From: Cristatella mucedo
Lineage: Eukaryota; Bryozoa; Phylactolaemata; Cristatellidae
Reading direction: 5' to 3'
NCBI GenBank assembly: GCA_009760855.2
Contig: WPIO01000070.1
Span: 2,040,501 to 2,104,500 of the forward strand
DNA: 64,000 nt
The notes under the pieces were generated by a model, which had not been told where the DNA came from, did no database searches, and worked only from the letters and a program-made list of their open reading frames with translations. The translations under genes were made by a program, and so were the position numbers. This document shows, piece by piece, positions 44,453 through 55,420 of the stretch (within the stretch, counting starts at the first letter, position 1; each line of letters opens with the position of its first letter).

Positions 44453-44757
44453 AAGTTCAATGTTCAAGACCGACGCAAGCCGTCTGTCAAAATCTGCAGC
44501 AGGCTATCCGAAAGCTTCATGTAGCTATAGCAAAAACACTGACCGAAATGCAGGTATCGGAAGTTGCATCGCATTTGTATGCAGATGAGATGCTAAATGC
44601 CACCGAGGTCAACGCAATAAAGGTAACCGATCGAACAATTATTTATGCAATCCTCCCAACATGTGAAGCTCAATTGCATGTCAAGCAGTGTGCTCACAGG
44701 TGCCTTGCTATTTTACTGGATATTACGCTGCCTACTTTAGAAGATTCGGCCTGTTGA
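44453..44757 (+). CDS. candidate exon with a CARD-like helical segment
   Basis: After a T-rich acceptor the frame reads CQNLQQAIRKLHVAIAKTLT, then EMQVSEVASHLYADEMLNATEVNAIK. The pattern (basic helix 1 ending in a Lxx-Lxx, then V-x2-HL...LN-x2-E-x-NAI) resembles the first three helices of CARD/death-fold domains. The frame stays open to TGA at 44755-44757. An alternative is a splice at 44622 (AAAG before GTAACC). Phase agrees with the candidate first exon at 39882. The CARD assignment is pattern recognition only, and the second half does not look like a typical CARD. Confidence 0.35.
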
Positions 44758-44805
44758 GTGCCATGTGCTTGAATGTATAAGCTTACTGGATGTAAGGCTG
44801 CCTAC
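44715..44805 (+). repeat. 70-bp tandem duplication (second copy hit by an LTR)
   Basis: ACTGGATATTACGCTGCCTAC...GAATGTATAAGCTT (from 44715) repeats from 44785 as ACTGGATGTAAGGCTGCCTAC. It then continues only after the inserted element, at 46214-46270, as CTACTTTAGAAGATTCGGCC...GAATGTATACGCTT. Copy 1 is therefore the empty target site. Confidence 0.85.
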
Positions 44806-46213
44806 TGTAGCACCCTGCTTACCTTGGCTGAATTTTAGCGCGAAGAGCAGCTGTTCGGAGGCGGGCTAGAACTAACTCCTTTGTTCTGGAGCAGTGAGCC
44901 AGAGAGGAGCGTCAGTGTGGTTGGAGAGGAAGCGCTTAAGAGCAAGCCAGGAAGCTCTCTGACCAGCGGTGGCGAGTCGGCCTTTAGAATTAGTCCGATA
45001 CCCGCCGGAGCTGCTGATTGATGTTGGCTGGCCTGTCAACCTTCGCCATCACTCTGTCCAAAAAGAATCGTCTGCAACCCATTCGCCATTCAAGCTGGAC
45101 AGAGGGGACATTCCAGTTGCCTAGTGCCGGTATTAGTTCCTTACCTAATGGGCCCTGGTGTCAGGCCAAATACCACTAAGCTCTTGCCCCATTGTCTCAG
45201 CTAAGTATTTACGAGTCGAGCGACGCTCGCTCTGGGTCTTTAGTATCTTCGTGTTTTTGGTCCGGCTCTGCGCTTCGACGCCGTCGGGCACTCGTTTCTC
45301 TGAAAGCGAGGGAGGAGGGCGGGCTGTCTGCCGACGATGGACGAAACAGGACAAGACAGCGCTAGGAGGATTCGGTGGACTCCACCGAATACGGTCGTAT
45401 CGCGTCCGATCTGGCATTCTGTGTTTCTTTTGTGTTTTGTGTGTGCGCGCTAGCACGCGGTCTCGGCATAGGGATTTGCCGGTGCGAGCTAGGCGTAGTT
45501 GGCGTGTGCGGAGCCCTAGTTCTCCGGTTAGGGTTTAGGCTCCAGTTTGAGCTTCGTCTATTTGGGTAGTCCCCCCCCCAGTATAGATGTAAGTAGCGTA
45601 AGTGTGGAGACGTTTTTCCTCCGCAAGAGTGCTTGAGGTGGCGTGTGTGGAGTATTCCTGCCGCACTGGTGGAAACCAAGACCTAGTTCTCCGGTTAGGG
45701 TTTAGATTCAGGTTCGGGCTCCGTCTATTTGGGTCATTTCCCATTGTTCACGTAAGCAGCCCCAGTTTGGAGAAGTATTCCCTCCGCAAGAGTGCTTGAG
45801 GTGGCGTGTGTGGAGTATTCCTGCCGCACTGGTGGAAACAAAGTCCTAGTTCTCCAGTTAGAGTTTAGGCTACGGTTCGCGCCCAGTGTGGAGAAGTATT
45901 CCCGCCGCAAGAGTGTTGGTGCTGTTGAGAACATGCGAGGAGTTTGGAAATAAAACTGAGCTAGACGCGCAGCGACTTTGTGAGCTTGCGAATAAAGTTC
46001 AGTAAAATCCCCAATTTGTGAGTTTCGTTTTCCAATTCACGCCGCGGACTCACGGCCCTCTTTAGTAACGGTAAGCAGGTCGGCGCCAGAAACGCTCGTT
46101 TCGTGGCGGCCTGCTTATTGGGCGTTGGCGCGTACCGAACGGCATTAGGCGCTAGGCTACGCCGCTAGGTAAGTGGCAGGTCAAGCCTACCCCGCCGAGC
46201 CTTCGGCGTTACA
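44806..46213 (+). mobile_element. solo LTR (1408 bp) with 4-bp target duplication
   Basis: The ends are TGTAGCACC...GCGTTACA, i.e. TG...CA with short inverted termini TGTA(G/A)C. CTAC stands on both sides (44802-44805 and 46214-46217). The undisturbed sequence CCTACTTTAG is visible in the neighbouring tandem copy at 44731-44740. No gag/pol is present, so this is a solo LTR of a Gypsy- or BEL-type element or a short non-autonomous element. AATAAA occurs at 45949-45954, consistent with LTR polyadenylation. The short ORFs at 45145-45934 overlap on both strands and are not believed. Confidence 0.75.
45515..45930 (+). repeat. about 165-bp tandem repeats within the LTR
   Basis: Units start CCTAGTTCTCCGGTTAGGG at 45515, 45682 and 45845 (periods 167 and 163; the third is shortened). 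Each includes CCGCAAGAGTG and, in the first two, GTGGAGTATTCCTGCCGCAC. Confidence 0.85.
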
Positions 46214-46892
46214 CTACTTTAGAAGATTCGGCCTGTTGTGTGTCATGTGCTTGAATGTATACGCTTACAAACTGCTGCAGTTACTCCTGGCTGTGAAATA
46301 AAAACAGTTGTCTGCTGCAGGAAACAAACTAACGACCAGTCTTGTTACCACCTAAGGTCAAGTCCTTAATATTTAGCTATAGTCAGACGGCGGCTGACTT
46401 GAAAACTACTTAGCAGCTAAGACGCATAGGCCGTAGAAGAGGCTTGACCCCAAGTGACATGGCCATTTCATGCGTGCCGGTTCGGTGCACTGTTTATGCC
46501 TTAGGAAGATCGCCATGCCTGTGGGGCTTCCGGTGCTATCTAATTCCTCGTTAGTGTAAGGTTTGTGAGTTCCTTGGCATGAACCGAACTGAATTAGCAA
46601 GTCCTAACGAGGAGTTTTGCTGAACTGTACTCGCAGTCACACGATGTCGCAGCGCACCTATCTCAGTGATATCCTTGCACAATACTCACACACTCCCTAA
46701 ACCAAGCAGACGAGCCTAGCCCTTAACACAAGGCGCTACGACAGAATGATAATTTGCATCGCTAGTTCTCTGTGGCTGAGCTGATTAACCCATTGCCGGA
46801 AACGCAGCTCTATCGAAGACCCTTATCATAAATACGGCAAAATATTACTCTTTCCATCCCTAACATGAAGTTGGAATCGCCAACCACGTATG
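46214..46892. other. unassigned region downstream of the LTR
   Basis: The rest of the second 70-bp copy is followed by AATAAA near 46297, which could be the poly(A) signal of the candidate CARD-like gene before the LTR entered its 3' UTR. Nothing else is recognised up to 46892. Confidence 0.35.
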
Positions 46893-47150
46893 CCGTGCAA
46901 TATAGCTCCGTCTGTAGCTCCACAAAGCCGTAAAAACTATTAAGGTGCTACACAGGACAGTTTTTTATACAGTGAGCTAATATCCTAAGAGGATTTCAGT
47001 ATGCATTCGGTAGCCAGAGACTTCATTTCACGAAACATAGAGTAGTTGAAGTAGTGACTAACATGAACGTAGCAGCTAAGTACCGCTGGAAATAATGAGC
47101 CACAATCGGTAGTAGGGGAGTAGCAGTTGTTGCATAAGAAATTCGACCTT
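46893..47150 (-). mobile_element. LINE-B 3' fragment
   Basis: The reversed 3' end (ATAGCTCCGTCTGTAGCTCC) and the adjoining C-terminal sequence, internally deleted and truncated near 47145. Confidence 0.65.
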
Positions 47151-47914
47151 TTCTGTACGCTTCCTCGTGCTTCCTTTTGCCGAACATGTGACTCCGGAAT
47201 TCCTGCCGACTTCGATATGCATATTGTTCGTGCCTATCTGGCTGCCTGTGTGACGGAGGGTTCAAATCTGGTAGGTTGCTGACTAGCCCACTTTCAGTCT
47301 GGCATGGCTGACGCTGCCTTGGATTCTATAGGCCAGCTTTACATTGCTAGGCACTTCGGTGCAATCTGACTCTTAGCATTCAGCTAGCGCCTGTCCTCCT
47401 GACTCTCTACGCTTCCGAACCTCCATCAACTCTGTCTAAGCTGAAGATTCACCTCCTTAAATAGCTTGGGCTGCAAGAGCCCACCATTGAGCAACGTTGA
47501 GGCCTGTCCACGTACAAAGCATCTTCGAGTGTGTGTAAAGGCTCCTACATTGTCATGAAAATCGAAACTCTAAATCTGACTAAACGCCTATTAGCAAAGC
47601 TAAAAGTAGCCCTATCATTAGCCTAAAGCATAAGCCTGCTTATCTGCAAAGCTGCAAATCTAAAGCATCAATAAAATAGTTAAACTAAAGCATATACATG
47701 CCGAGTAGCTTACAAGCGATACTAAGCTAGTGGCCCACCTTGGTTTAAATTAAATGAGGGCCACTCGTCCTGGTTGTCAGTGATCCTAAGGACTAGACTT
47801 TTTTCGCCGGGTTGCTGCCACAACTTTAACCCCAGCTTGCTAGTTTGGTTCATCTTGTTGCAACATTGTATCCTATCACGATGTAGTTTCAGATCTTAAC
47901 GTGATTTTGTATCC
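47151..47914. other. unassigned region
   Basis: No repeat family or domain was recognised. Short plus-strand frames near 47400-47460 have no support. Confidence 0.3.
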
Positions 47915-49155
47915 TTGTCTTGTAGTGGTCAGTTCTTACACACGAGACGTTTCACCTGCGGGGTTCCTCAAGGATCCCTCCTCAGTACCTTGCTTTTCTC
48001 CATTTATACTCAACCTCTGGGAAAAGTCATAATGGCCCGTGGAATAGGATATCACTTCCATGCTGATGATACTCAGCTGTATTTTTCATTCAAACCGTCT
48101 CAATCTCCTGCAGCAACTGATAAACTGAATGCTTGCCTAGCCGACATTCGACCCTTGATTTCGGAAAACGTTTTGAAACTAAATGACGATAAAACCGAAC
48201 TGCTGCTCATAGGAGAACCTAAGCTTGGGGCCGGATTAAAATGCTTTGCTGTTCTAATAGGTGATGCTGTTGTGCAACTATCACCAAGTGCTTGAAATTA
48301 ATACGTCGTTTTCGAATGCTGCCTCAATTTTAAAAGCTTTATTCAAATGATTTCTTCTGAAGCTAACCATTACGTCTGATTGTTATCTATGATTAGGAGC
48401 TATCTTCCACAGTGGCTTGCCAAACATTAAACTAGCTCCTGTTAAACTAGTTTTGTCTATGCTTGATTATTGTAATTCCTTTTCGGCAGGGCCACTAAAG
48501 AAGGCAACTAGGCAACTGCAGATGGATATGAGTAATGCTGCAAGGCTAGTCTTCAAGTCCCAGAGGCTTGAACACGTGTCACCTTAGCTTAAAGAGCTAC
48601 AATGGCTGCAGGTTGATCAAAAGATAGGGAGCAAAGTCCTCACACTGACCCACAAGGCTAGCCACGGCTGAGCTTCTCAATACCTCTGCTGAACTACTGC
48701 ACCAGTTTTAGCCTCTTCGTGCCCTCAGGTTCTGTATGTACAATAAATTGGCTGTTCCATTCGGCTGCTTAATGACCGTTGGCGACAAAAACTTAAGCTC
48801 TCAAGTTCTAGACTGTGGAACTCGCTTCATTTCCACAATTCTTAGCCAACGATAACTACTCTGTAGATGCCGACTATGGCTCATTCTTTTCAGCGTTACT
48901 GAGCTGCTACTACCATGCTACCCAGTATCTTGACTGCTCTCCTGAATCTGCTATGCTTTCCACTTTCTATGTGTTGTGTTAAATGAAGTCTGTTGGCTAC
49001 CGAATGCGTACCGCAATCCGCTTAGTCTGTGAGTGGGCCGTACAAAGCTGATATTAGGATAATCTGCGATAAGTTTGGACTTTGCACCTTCTGCTGCGTA
49101 ACACCCACATAGTCTTTAAGGTTTTGTGGAGTTACAGACAAAGGTACATTGTACT
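47915..49155 (+). mobile_element. LINE-B copy, 5'-truncated
   Basis: It runs from the RT core to the 3' end (GGAGTTACAGACAAAGGTACA). The open part at 47915-48295 holds FTCGVPQGSLLSTLLFSIYT, HADDTQLYFSF (YADD with Tyr to His) and SENVLKLNDDKTELLLIGEP. After that, frameshifts dominate through the SRLDYCNS and VPFGCL regions. Confidence 0.8.
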
Positions 49156-49159
49156 ACAT

Positions 49160-49622
49160 CCACATTATCTCTCAGATCTACTTCCTTCTAGCTTCAGCAT
49201 TATACCACTCTCTGTTCGGAATCTAATAGTGTACCTGAACCTGGTAAGAAGCTCATTTCTTCAGAGACAATGCCATTAGTTTTCATGCTTGCAAAGCCTG
49301 GTACTCACGTCCAACTGGCGTCATGACGTTCTCTGACCTGAGCACATTTATAAAGAATCTAGAAACGCATCTATATAACGCAGGGTTCATTAGACGATCG
49401 CATAATTTGTCCTCTGTGTGCTTATCCCTCTTCACACCTATGGATGCGATCACTAACTACACTTGTAGGTTGGTCCTGTGCAAGTCACCACAACCATATT
49501 ATGCTTGCTATCATTGAGCTTGCTAGTATTAAACGTGTGATAGTCGTACTTCTTCTCCAGTAAACGTGAAATGCCTTATAAGATATTAGGCTCTCTGAGG
49601 ATGCTATATCAAGTGTATTATT
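49160..49622 (+). mobile_element. LINE-A2 3' part, duplicated block 1
   Basis: Diverged C-terminal codons, then 3' UTR and tail (GTGAAATGCC...GGATGCTATATCAAGTG). Its close relative is at 57489-58024, and the flanks of the two are also related (see the duplication entry). Confidence 0.6.
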
Positions 49623-50289
49623 CTTTTCGATTGTTCGGATCTACAGTAGTCAACGTTTGCCTGTCGATTGACAATCAGTCCGAACAATTTTTTATACTTT
49701 TTAAAGGTTGGGCTTAGTAGACCCAGCTAGCGTAACGTCTACGGTTAACAATTGGTTGTCAGGGTGAGGGCACACAGAGTGCTTTGTCAGAGAGGCAAAC
49801 TAGTAGGGCATGTGTGCGAGTGTGTTGTGAGAGCAATCTATTAAAGGCTACATGTCGGGAAGGTGGATTGAGCAGTGGAGGCACAGTGCACATTTACACA
49901 TGGATAGCATAGAAGGCAAGGTTATTGAGGTTGTCTTTTAATTCGCTTGTATTTTTAGATGAGGAAGAGGTTCGCACGGAATAGACTGAACGAGATCGGC
50001 ATATAGTCAGATAAGCAACGTTGGTAATAATTGTTGATGATAGGATGCACATGTAGGAGACATTTGGTCAAACGTGTGATCCTTGATGGGAGAAGGGCAA
50101 TGCAAGAAAGCCACACGAGTCAAATCTCAAAATTTGGTGCTGAACCCTTAAGATAAGTTATAAAAATTAACGTTTAATTGGCCCATAATCAGAAAATGTG
50201 ACTGCGTTTTCTGCCTGCCTTTAGCTCCGAGTGTCGGCTAATTAGTGGGCTAAGGTATGTAGGTGTCAGCTAAGTAGTGGCCAATATTA

Positions 50290-50405
50290 ATAAGTTGTGT
50301 AGGTTTGCAGTTGTAATGCTTTATTGCCGGTGGTCGAGATAGCCAGCAAGGCTCTCCAGTAAGCCTCACCTGCTGCTCTATTTATGTAAGTTTTAAATCA
50401 GCCTC
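50290..50405 (+). mobile_element. SINE-1-like 3' fragment
   Basis: CTTTATTGCCGGTGGTCGAGATAGCC, AAGGCTCTCCAG and TAAATCAGCC follow the order of the SINE-1 body and tail. No head is present. It lies in the extra sequence of duplication copy 1. Confidence 0.4.
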
Positions 50406-50605
50406 CTTGTAGCTATTAACCAATTATTTCGAACTCTGTACTGTTCGTTAGTGAGTATTTGGTCCGATTATTATTAAGCAATATCAATATTTGTTTGGAA
50501 TTTCGGTCACCAGCACTCGTAAGGTTTAAAATGCACTCAATGCATTACTGTTGGCTTATCGGGTAGCACTGCCTGCTCCGTTGGCACTCAGTTTGGTTTC
50601 GGCAA

Positions 50606-50619
50606 CCGGAAGTCACGTG
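50606..50619 (+). promoter_or_regulatory. ETS-like site adjoining an E-box
   Basis: CCGGAAGT (50606-50613) is followed directly by CACGTG (50614-50619). In the paralogous copy the ETS-like octamer is kept at 58315-58322 and the E-box is CAGGTG. About 165 bp downstream is a strong 5' splice consensus (GTAAGT at 50782). No coding exon was recognised after it. Confidence 0.35.
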
Positions 50620-50782
50620 TCAAATTCTGGAAGGAGGCAGACGCGGAAGATGACAGTCTGTAGCTGGCTTTAGGCTTTAACCACAAAGAGCACAAGATTT
50701 AGCAGAAAGACAAGTATCTAAAGAATGTGCCAACACACATTTTTTGTTTAGCTTTTGCTGACAAATGTGCTGATCACTCATG

Positions 50783-52144
50783 TAAGTATGACTCCTTATA
50801 ATGCACGTTCATTTGAGTTCAAAGTTGTTGAATTCTTACCCAAGCATATTCTATGGGCTTTACCACATCCTTAGCCCACCAAGCGTCAACTTTCGCAGAA
50901 ATCGCATTCACAGCGGATTCACTGCAGTTACATTTGATAAAACTTAAATTTGCAATAAGAGGATAAAGTTACGTTTAGTTGCTTTGCGGATGTATATTGA
51001 GTTCTGTTCTTACTGCTTACTGCTTTTTTGGCACTATTTAATAATGTAGATTCGATTCCCCAAGCCGATAGCACCACGTTACCATAAACCTATTTAAAGT
51101 TTTCAACATAGTCCTATAATATGACTTTAGTAAAGACATTTTTTAATTGTGCAGTAATTTAAAACTTCTCATGTTTAGTTTAAAGCGACATCCTGTCTTT
51201 ATTAGAATTGATAGAAAGAACATTATGCTCTCTAACACTGGCATATTGAGGTAGATTTGTATTCGCTTTTTAATGTTTCTGCTCCAAAGTGCACCTGGAT
51301 AATAAAATCAAACAGATTGAAGAAAGTATGAGAAAGCAGCAGGAGAAATATCAACTGAGTCACGAGAGTCAGGCCTGCTATAGCCTTTGCAGCCCTGCTT
51401 AATAATGCATGCCTATCAGTGCTAGCTAAATTGCACGTACCCCTAGAATACGTGCAATAGTTACTTCAAACGACTTCGCCATTTTCTGATATTTTTAACT
51501 TGACCGAGAACTTTCAGAAATTGATTGACCACTAGACCATAGCCGGTAAAACAGCGGCAGGCTTCTTTTTTCACCCCTGCTTCAATCAAACCTAGCGGAT
51601 GTGGCCATAGTCGCTAGCTTCTCCCTCAATTTAAAAACGTTGGCACTTCCCTCGAAAAAGTCTGGTGAATCTTGCGTTGCAAGTCAGTCTTCTAGTGAGC
51701 TGACAACTTTTCTATCGCTCGAAGGTACTAAGTCCTAACTTATCGCAGATTATCCTGATATCATTGTGAGTCTTCACTAATAAATCAATATATCTACGTT
51801 GTGTGTGATTTTAAATTTGATTTTGATAAATTACCTGTTCCCGTTAGCGAACTTGTGTTACTGAATGACTCGTTCTCTCTCGGCCCCTGAACGTCACTTT
51901 ACTCAATTCGAGGCTCACTCATTCGGCCACATATTTCTTTTAAACCGAATGCCAACTTCAGCGACAAAAATATTCCACATGTCTAACCACATGTTGATCT
52001 CAGTCAGTCTACACGATGTGCCCTCCTCCACATCAAGGTCATCTGTGAATCGCGAAACCATGAGACTGGTGGTATCAATGCTATCCACTCAAGAGAATGT
52101 TTGGTTGGCCCCAACTACTTAATCCGCCTTCCAACATTTTCCTA
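50783..52144. other. unassigned region
   Basis: No repeats were recognised. An open frame at 51865-52122 (+, 85 codons) has no identified domain or splice context. Confidence 0.3.
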
Positions 52145-52222
52145 TGCAGCCAATATAAAATGCCTAGAAAGAGATTTAGTTCTCTGAGGGCGCTTTTCAA
52201 AGTTAGTTATTATTATTATTCA
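52145..52222 (+). mobile_element. LINE-A tail-only insertion
   Basis: AAAATGCC...GGGCGCTTTTC hairpin plus (ATT)n, with no LINE-A sequence before it. Confidence 0.65.
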
Positions 52223-52745
52223 TTACAGATAGAATGCTACAACACGACTCTAGCTGACATGCTTGCCGAGTTCTTGCTCTGGGTTAGTTCACTGCCTGTC
52301 CTCGTGCTGACGAACTATATAGTTTGACACGGATAAAAAACTAGCTAGGTGAACTAAGTTAAAGTTTTTGAAACAGCATAGAAAATATCAGTACTTACTG
52401 CTTATTGACAGGTTGCTTGTTATTATTATGATTATGTTATTATATGATTATATTATTATCATTATTTATCGTTATTGACAAATTGATTAGGTCTACCGTC
52501 AAAAATCGCCTTAACCAATCCCATATTAGCTCCTTTCCTTGTGACCAAAGAGGAATCCTGCTGATTGCTTCTCTTGCTTCTTTACCACTGATGTAGAAAA
52601 GGTCAGAGAGTAGAGAGCCCCTGAGCTATCAGCATCATTTCTTGACTCGTGTCCCTCAACAGATTTCCATGGAGCTCCACTCTCTCAGTTCCATGTCTGT
52701 GTTCAAGTTCAATGTTTACATTTAGTGAGGCCACGATATATCATC
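52223..52745 (+). mobile_element. LINE-A linker and early RT fragment, decayed
   Basis: ACAACACGACTCTAGCTGACATGC corresponds to the 5' start of the 40975 copy. Further blocks match CCAATCCCATATTAGCTCCTT (copy: CGTTCCCAGATTAGCTCCTT) and the following segment. AT-rich expansions interrupt it around 52425-52480. Confidence 0.6.
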
Positions 52746-52825
52746 GTAACATGCATCCCCCTTCAAAGGATACTGCTAGTCTTGCACACCCTATAACCAC
52801 GTATATGATCCCAGAGACGAGTGGG

Positions 52826-53600
52826 GTATAGCGCCATCGGAGAGCTCGATCTCTTTCGAGTATTTGTAAAAATTCTGCAAATGAAGCGTGATTGAATGGT
52901 TATTTGTAGCATGCTGAATATGCAGCAAGAATAACAAGGTTAGGGTGACATGCACAGGATCAGCATGCTAGTATGGTTAGTGGCAGCATGCACAGTGTCA
53001 GCATGCATAAGCATGGAAAGGACGAATCCCAGGGATCCGCTAAATGCTTTCATAAATAAAAGCGCTTTAATTTCTTTTTAAATGTGGTCAAACCAGGAGA
53101 TATCGTGATGCAAGTTGGGAGAGAGTTCTAGGCTTTGGGAGCATAGGAACTAAAAAGGCACGATCTCCAAAGGATTTGAAACGTGTATAAATAAATATAA
53201 ATACAATAAATACTAGCTGATTCAACAGCCTCTTTTTGTATAGCCACCGAAGAGATTTACGGCTATCACCACCACTTGCAGTAGCGATAAGGATCGCCCA
53301 CCGCAGGATTCGATACCACGACCTCGGTGCCTAGGTCGTGAAAAGCACCCGCCTTACCTAGTGAGCCATTACGGCTCACCAATGACGTATGGGTAAATTA
53401 TTGTATTCCGAAGAATTGGTGGCGCGATGCCATGCCTCCTGGGGAAGTAGATCCGTTAGTTAGGCTAGAGCGAAAGAATGAGGGACTGAAAATGAGTGGC
53501 CAGACCATGAAGTCGATGCCTTTCTCGACTGGAAGCCAGTGCAGGCGGCAACAAGTGATGTTGCAACTGTGATGCTCACGATGAAAAGCCTTGCTAACGT
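52826..53600 (-). mobile_element. LINE-A copy with nested SINE-1
   Basis: Reversed tail remnants (AGCGCCATCGGAGAGCTCGAT), the 3' UTR and the C-terminal codons up to 53190. It resumes at 53386 after SINE-1 and ends near 53600. Confidence 0.75.
53205..53385 (-). mobile_element. SINE-1 copy
   Basis: The only complete SINE-1 on the minus strand: the head ends at 53385 (GGTGAGCCGTAATGGCTCACTAGG in minus sense), the palindrome GACCTAGGCACCGAGGTC is partly decayed, and the B box reads GGTATCGAATCC. The tail is GAGGCTGTTGAATCAGC followed by an AT-rich end. Confidence 0.85.
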
Positions 53601-54679
53601 AGTAGTAATTACTATTAAATTTAAAAACCAATCATTAGCAAAGTTTTGCGTTTCAAACCGTGTGTTAAACAAAAAAGTAGTTATTGTAAGTAATGGTTAT
53701 TGCTATGGAGATGACGTCATGAACATTACTGCTAATCCTGCCGGTACCATACAAAACTGCACTATTAAGGCATCCTATTGAAATGGTTTAAAGATAGATC
53801 ATCCAGGTAACTACCAAGATGAATAACATTTACGTTTAATTTTATTATAAGGGCTACAGGAAGATGGCGTGGTTTTCAATAATTAGGTTTCCTAAAAGTC
53901 GATGTCAAGTACTAATCAAGGACTGACTTCCTGAGCAGTTAACGAACTTCCCGCAGAGCCAGATAGATATTTTGCTACGTCCTGCAAGACATTTATTATG
54001 TGAGTTTAAAATGATTAAAGATATAGATATAATGTCGACTGGTCATGCAAGTGCTTCATATTTTGAGCCTAAAGTGCTTATGCAATCATTGCATCCTTTT
54101 AATTAGTGCAATTCATTGCTTGGGCTACAGCTTAAGCACTGGCAGCTAGCCTGAAACATATTTTGAATTAAGAGTCCATATGAACCTATGAATGTACGAA
54201 AGGATATGAAGCGATTGTTCATTTTATTTAAAGAGTGCATGACAGTTTTTAATTTATTCCACCACTTCTTTGCAAAATTTTGGCTTAGAAAATATGCGAA
54301 CAATGAATTCTAGTAGGATAATCATAAATGCATGTTTGTTTCTGATCAATCAGAATGTGCATGGAGATAATCGGCGATAACTAAGCTTTTTGACCAATCG
54401 GGATCACTCCAAAGCACAAATAGAGAGACTATGCATACAAGAGGTTCAATGGTAGCTACATTCCATTTGGTAGTAATTCGTTTGAGTTTATGAGCTCCGG
54501 GGCTTGCTCTTTACGGCTAAGGTTGAGTGTTCGAATCTTGCAGCTCCGAGCTTGAATCTATAAGTTCAGGAATTGGTAACAGCACTGAGGCCGTAATGCC
54601 ATACCAGAAACAATGCTGTTCAATCTACCACTATATGTTCAAATCGACTTCGCTTATATGCTTCCCATTATAATATAAT
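53601..54679. other. unassigned region
   Basis: No gene was recognised. ATGACGTCAT (about 53709-53718) is a CRE-like palindrome without other support. A tRNA-like TGTTCGAATC near 54530 could be part of a very old SINE. Confidence 0.3.
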
Positions 54680-55137
54680 GTAACGTTTCACCGTCTATAA
54701 TTCCACAAAGCCATGAAGACTATGTTGATGCTACACAGGAGAGTTTTGCAAAGCGAACTCACAGCCTCAGAGGCTGCCGGTATGCATTTGGTAACCAACA
54801 AATTTCATCTCACCCATCAAAGACAAAGTGGGAAGCATAGCAGAGTCAGGAGAGCAGCTGAGGTCGTGAGTAGCATGGAAGTAGCAGCTCAGGACCGTTG
54901 AAAAGGATAAGCCATACTCGGCAGCAGTAGAGTAGTTGTCGTTGCGGAAGAGTTGTGGAAGCGAGTTCCACAGTCTAGGACCAGCAGAGCTACAGTTTCT
55001 GTCGCCAACAGTCGTTAAGCGGAGGAATGGAACAGCTAATTTATTGTCTACACAGGATCTGAGGTCGCGAACAGGCTGAAACTGGTGCAGTAGTTCAGCT
55101 AGGTACGAAGGAGCCTATCCGTGGGGGCCTTGTGGGT
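54680..55137 (-). mobile_element. LINE-B 3' part (left of GC-rich block)
   Basis: From the 3' end (CACCGTCTATAATTCC) through the PRLWNSL and NKLAVPF regions to GGCCTTGTGGGT, where it is cut by the GC-rich block. Confidence 0.75.
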
Positions 55138-55420
55138 AGCTCGCTCTGCAGCGGCGACGCGGAAGGCCGCCGCTTCAGGAATGAGCTCAAGGTCGCGGCG
55201 GCGCGAGGGGTGACGGGCCGTGGGGTCATGAGCGGCGAGCGCTCGGTAAGCCCTGCGCCCCGCGCCTGGCGCATCGATCCGCCACCTGGCGCTCTCACTG
55301 AGAGGAGGCGGAGGCGCAGCTTCCGCTCGTGCCGCCCCGAGCCGCCACCGCCGCCGCAAATGTCGAGCCGAGCGACGACGGCGAACGCGCTACGCTGCGG
55401 CGGAGCGCTACGCATCGACG
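55138..55420. other. foreign-looking GC-rich block
   Basis: This 283-bp block differs sharply from everything else in the window: in 55201-55260, 46 of 60 bases are G or C, and CpG is frequent. All six frames are largely open, as expected from composition, and no domain was recognised. It lies between two partial LINE-B copies that overlap in content. Bacterial or symbiont DNA, a chimeric read, or a captured CpG-island fragment are all possible. Confidence 0.7.

Larger units (their letters stand above)
49623..50675 (+). repeat. segmental duplication, copy 1 (paralog of 58025-58388)
   Basis: Shared landmarks are GGATCTACAG just after the LINE tail, GCAATCTAT...GATTGAGCAG, TTGGAATTTCGGTCACCAG (copy 2 TTGGAATTTCGTTCACCAG), GTAGCACTGCC, ACCGGAAGTCA and GAGGCAG...AGTCT-TAGCTG. 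Copy 1 has about 540 bp more between the second and third landmarks, including a SINE-1-like piece. Confidence 0.65.

Noticed and set aside
45515-45930. Regularly spaced repeats that might suggest a CRISPR-like array, and TTAGGG-like words
   Set aside because: Long (about 165 bp) tandem units inside an LTR in a eukaryotic context; the single TTAGGG words are not a telomeric array.
53709-53718. CRE-like palindrome ATGACGTCAT
   Set aside because: A single short motif with no promoter or gene next to it.
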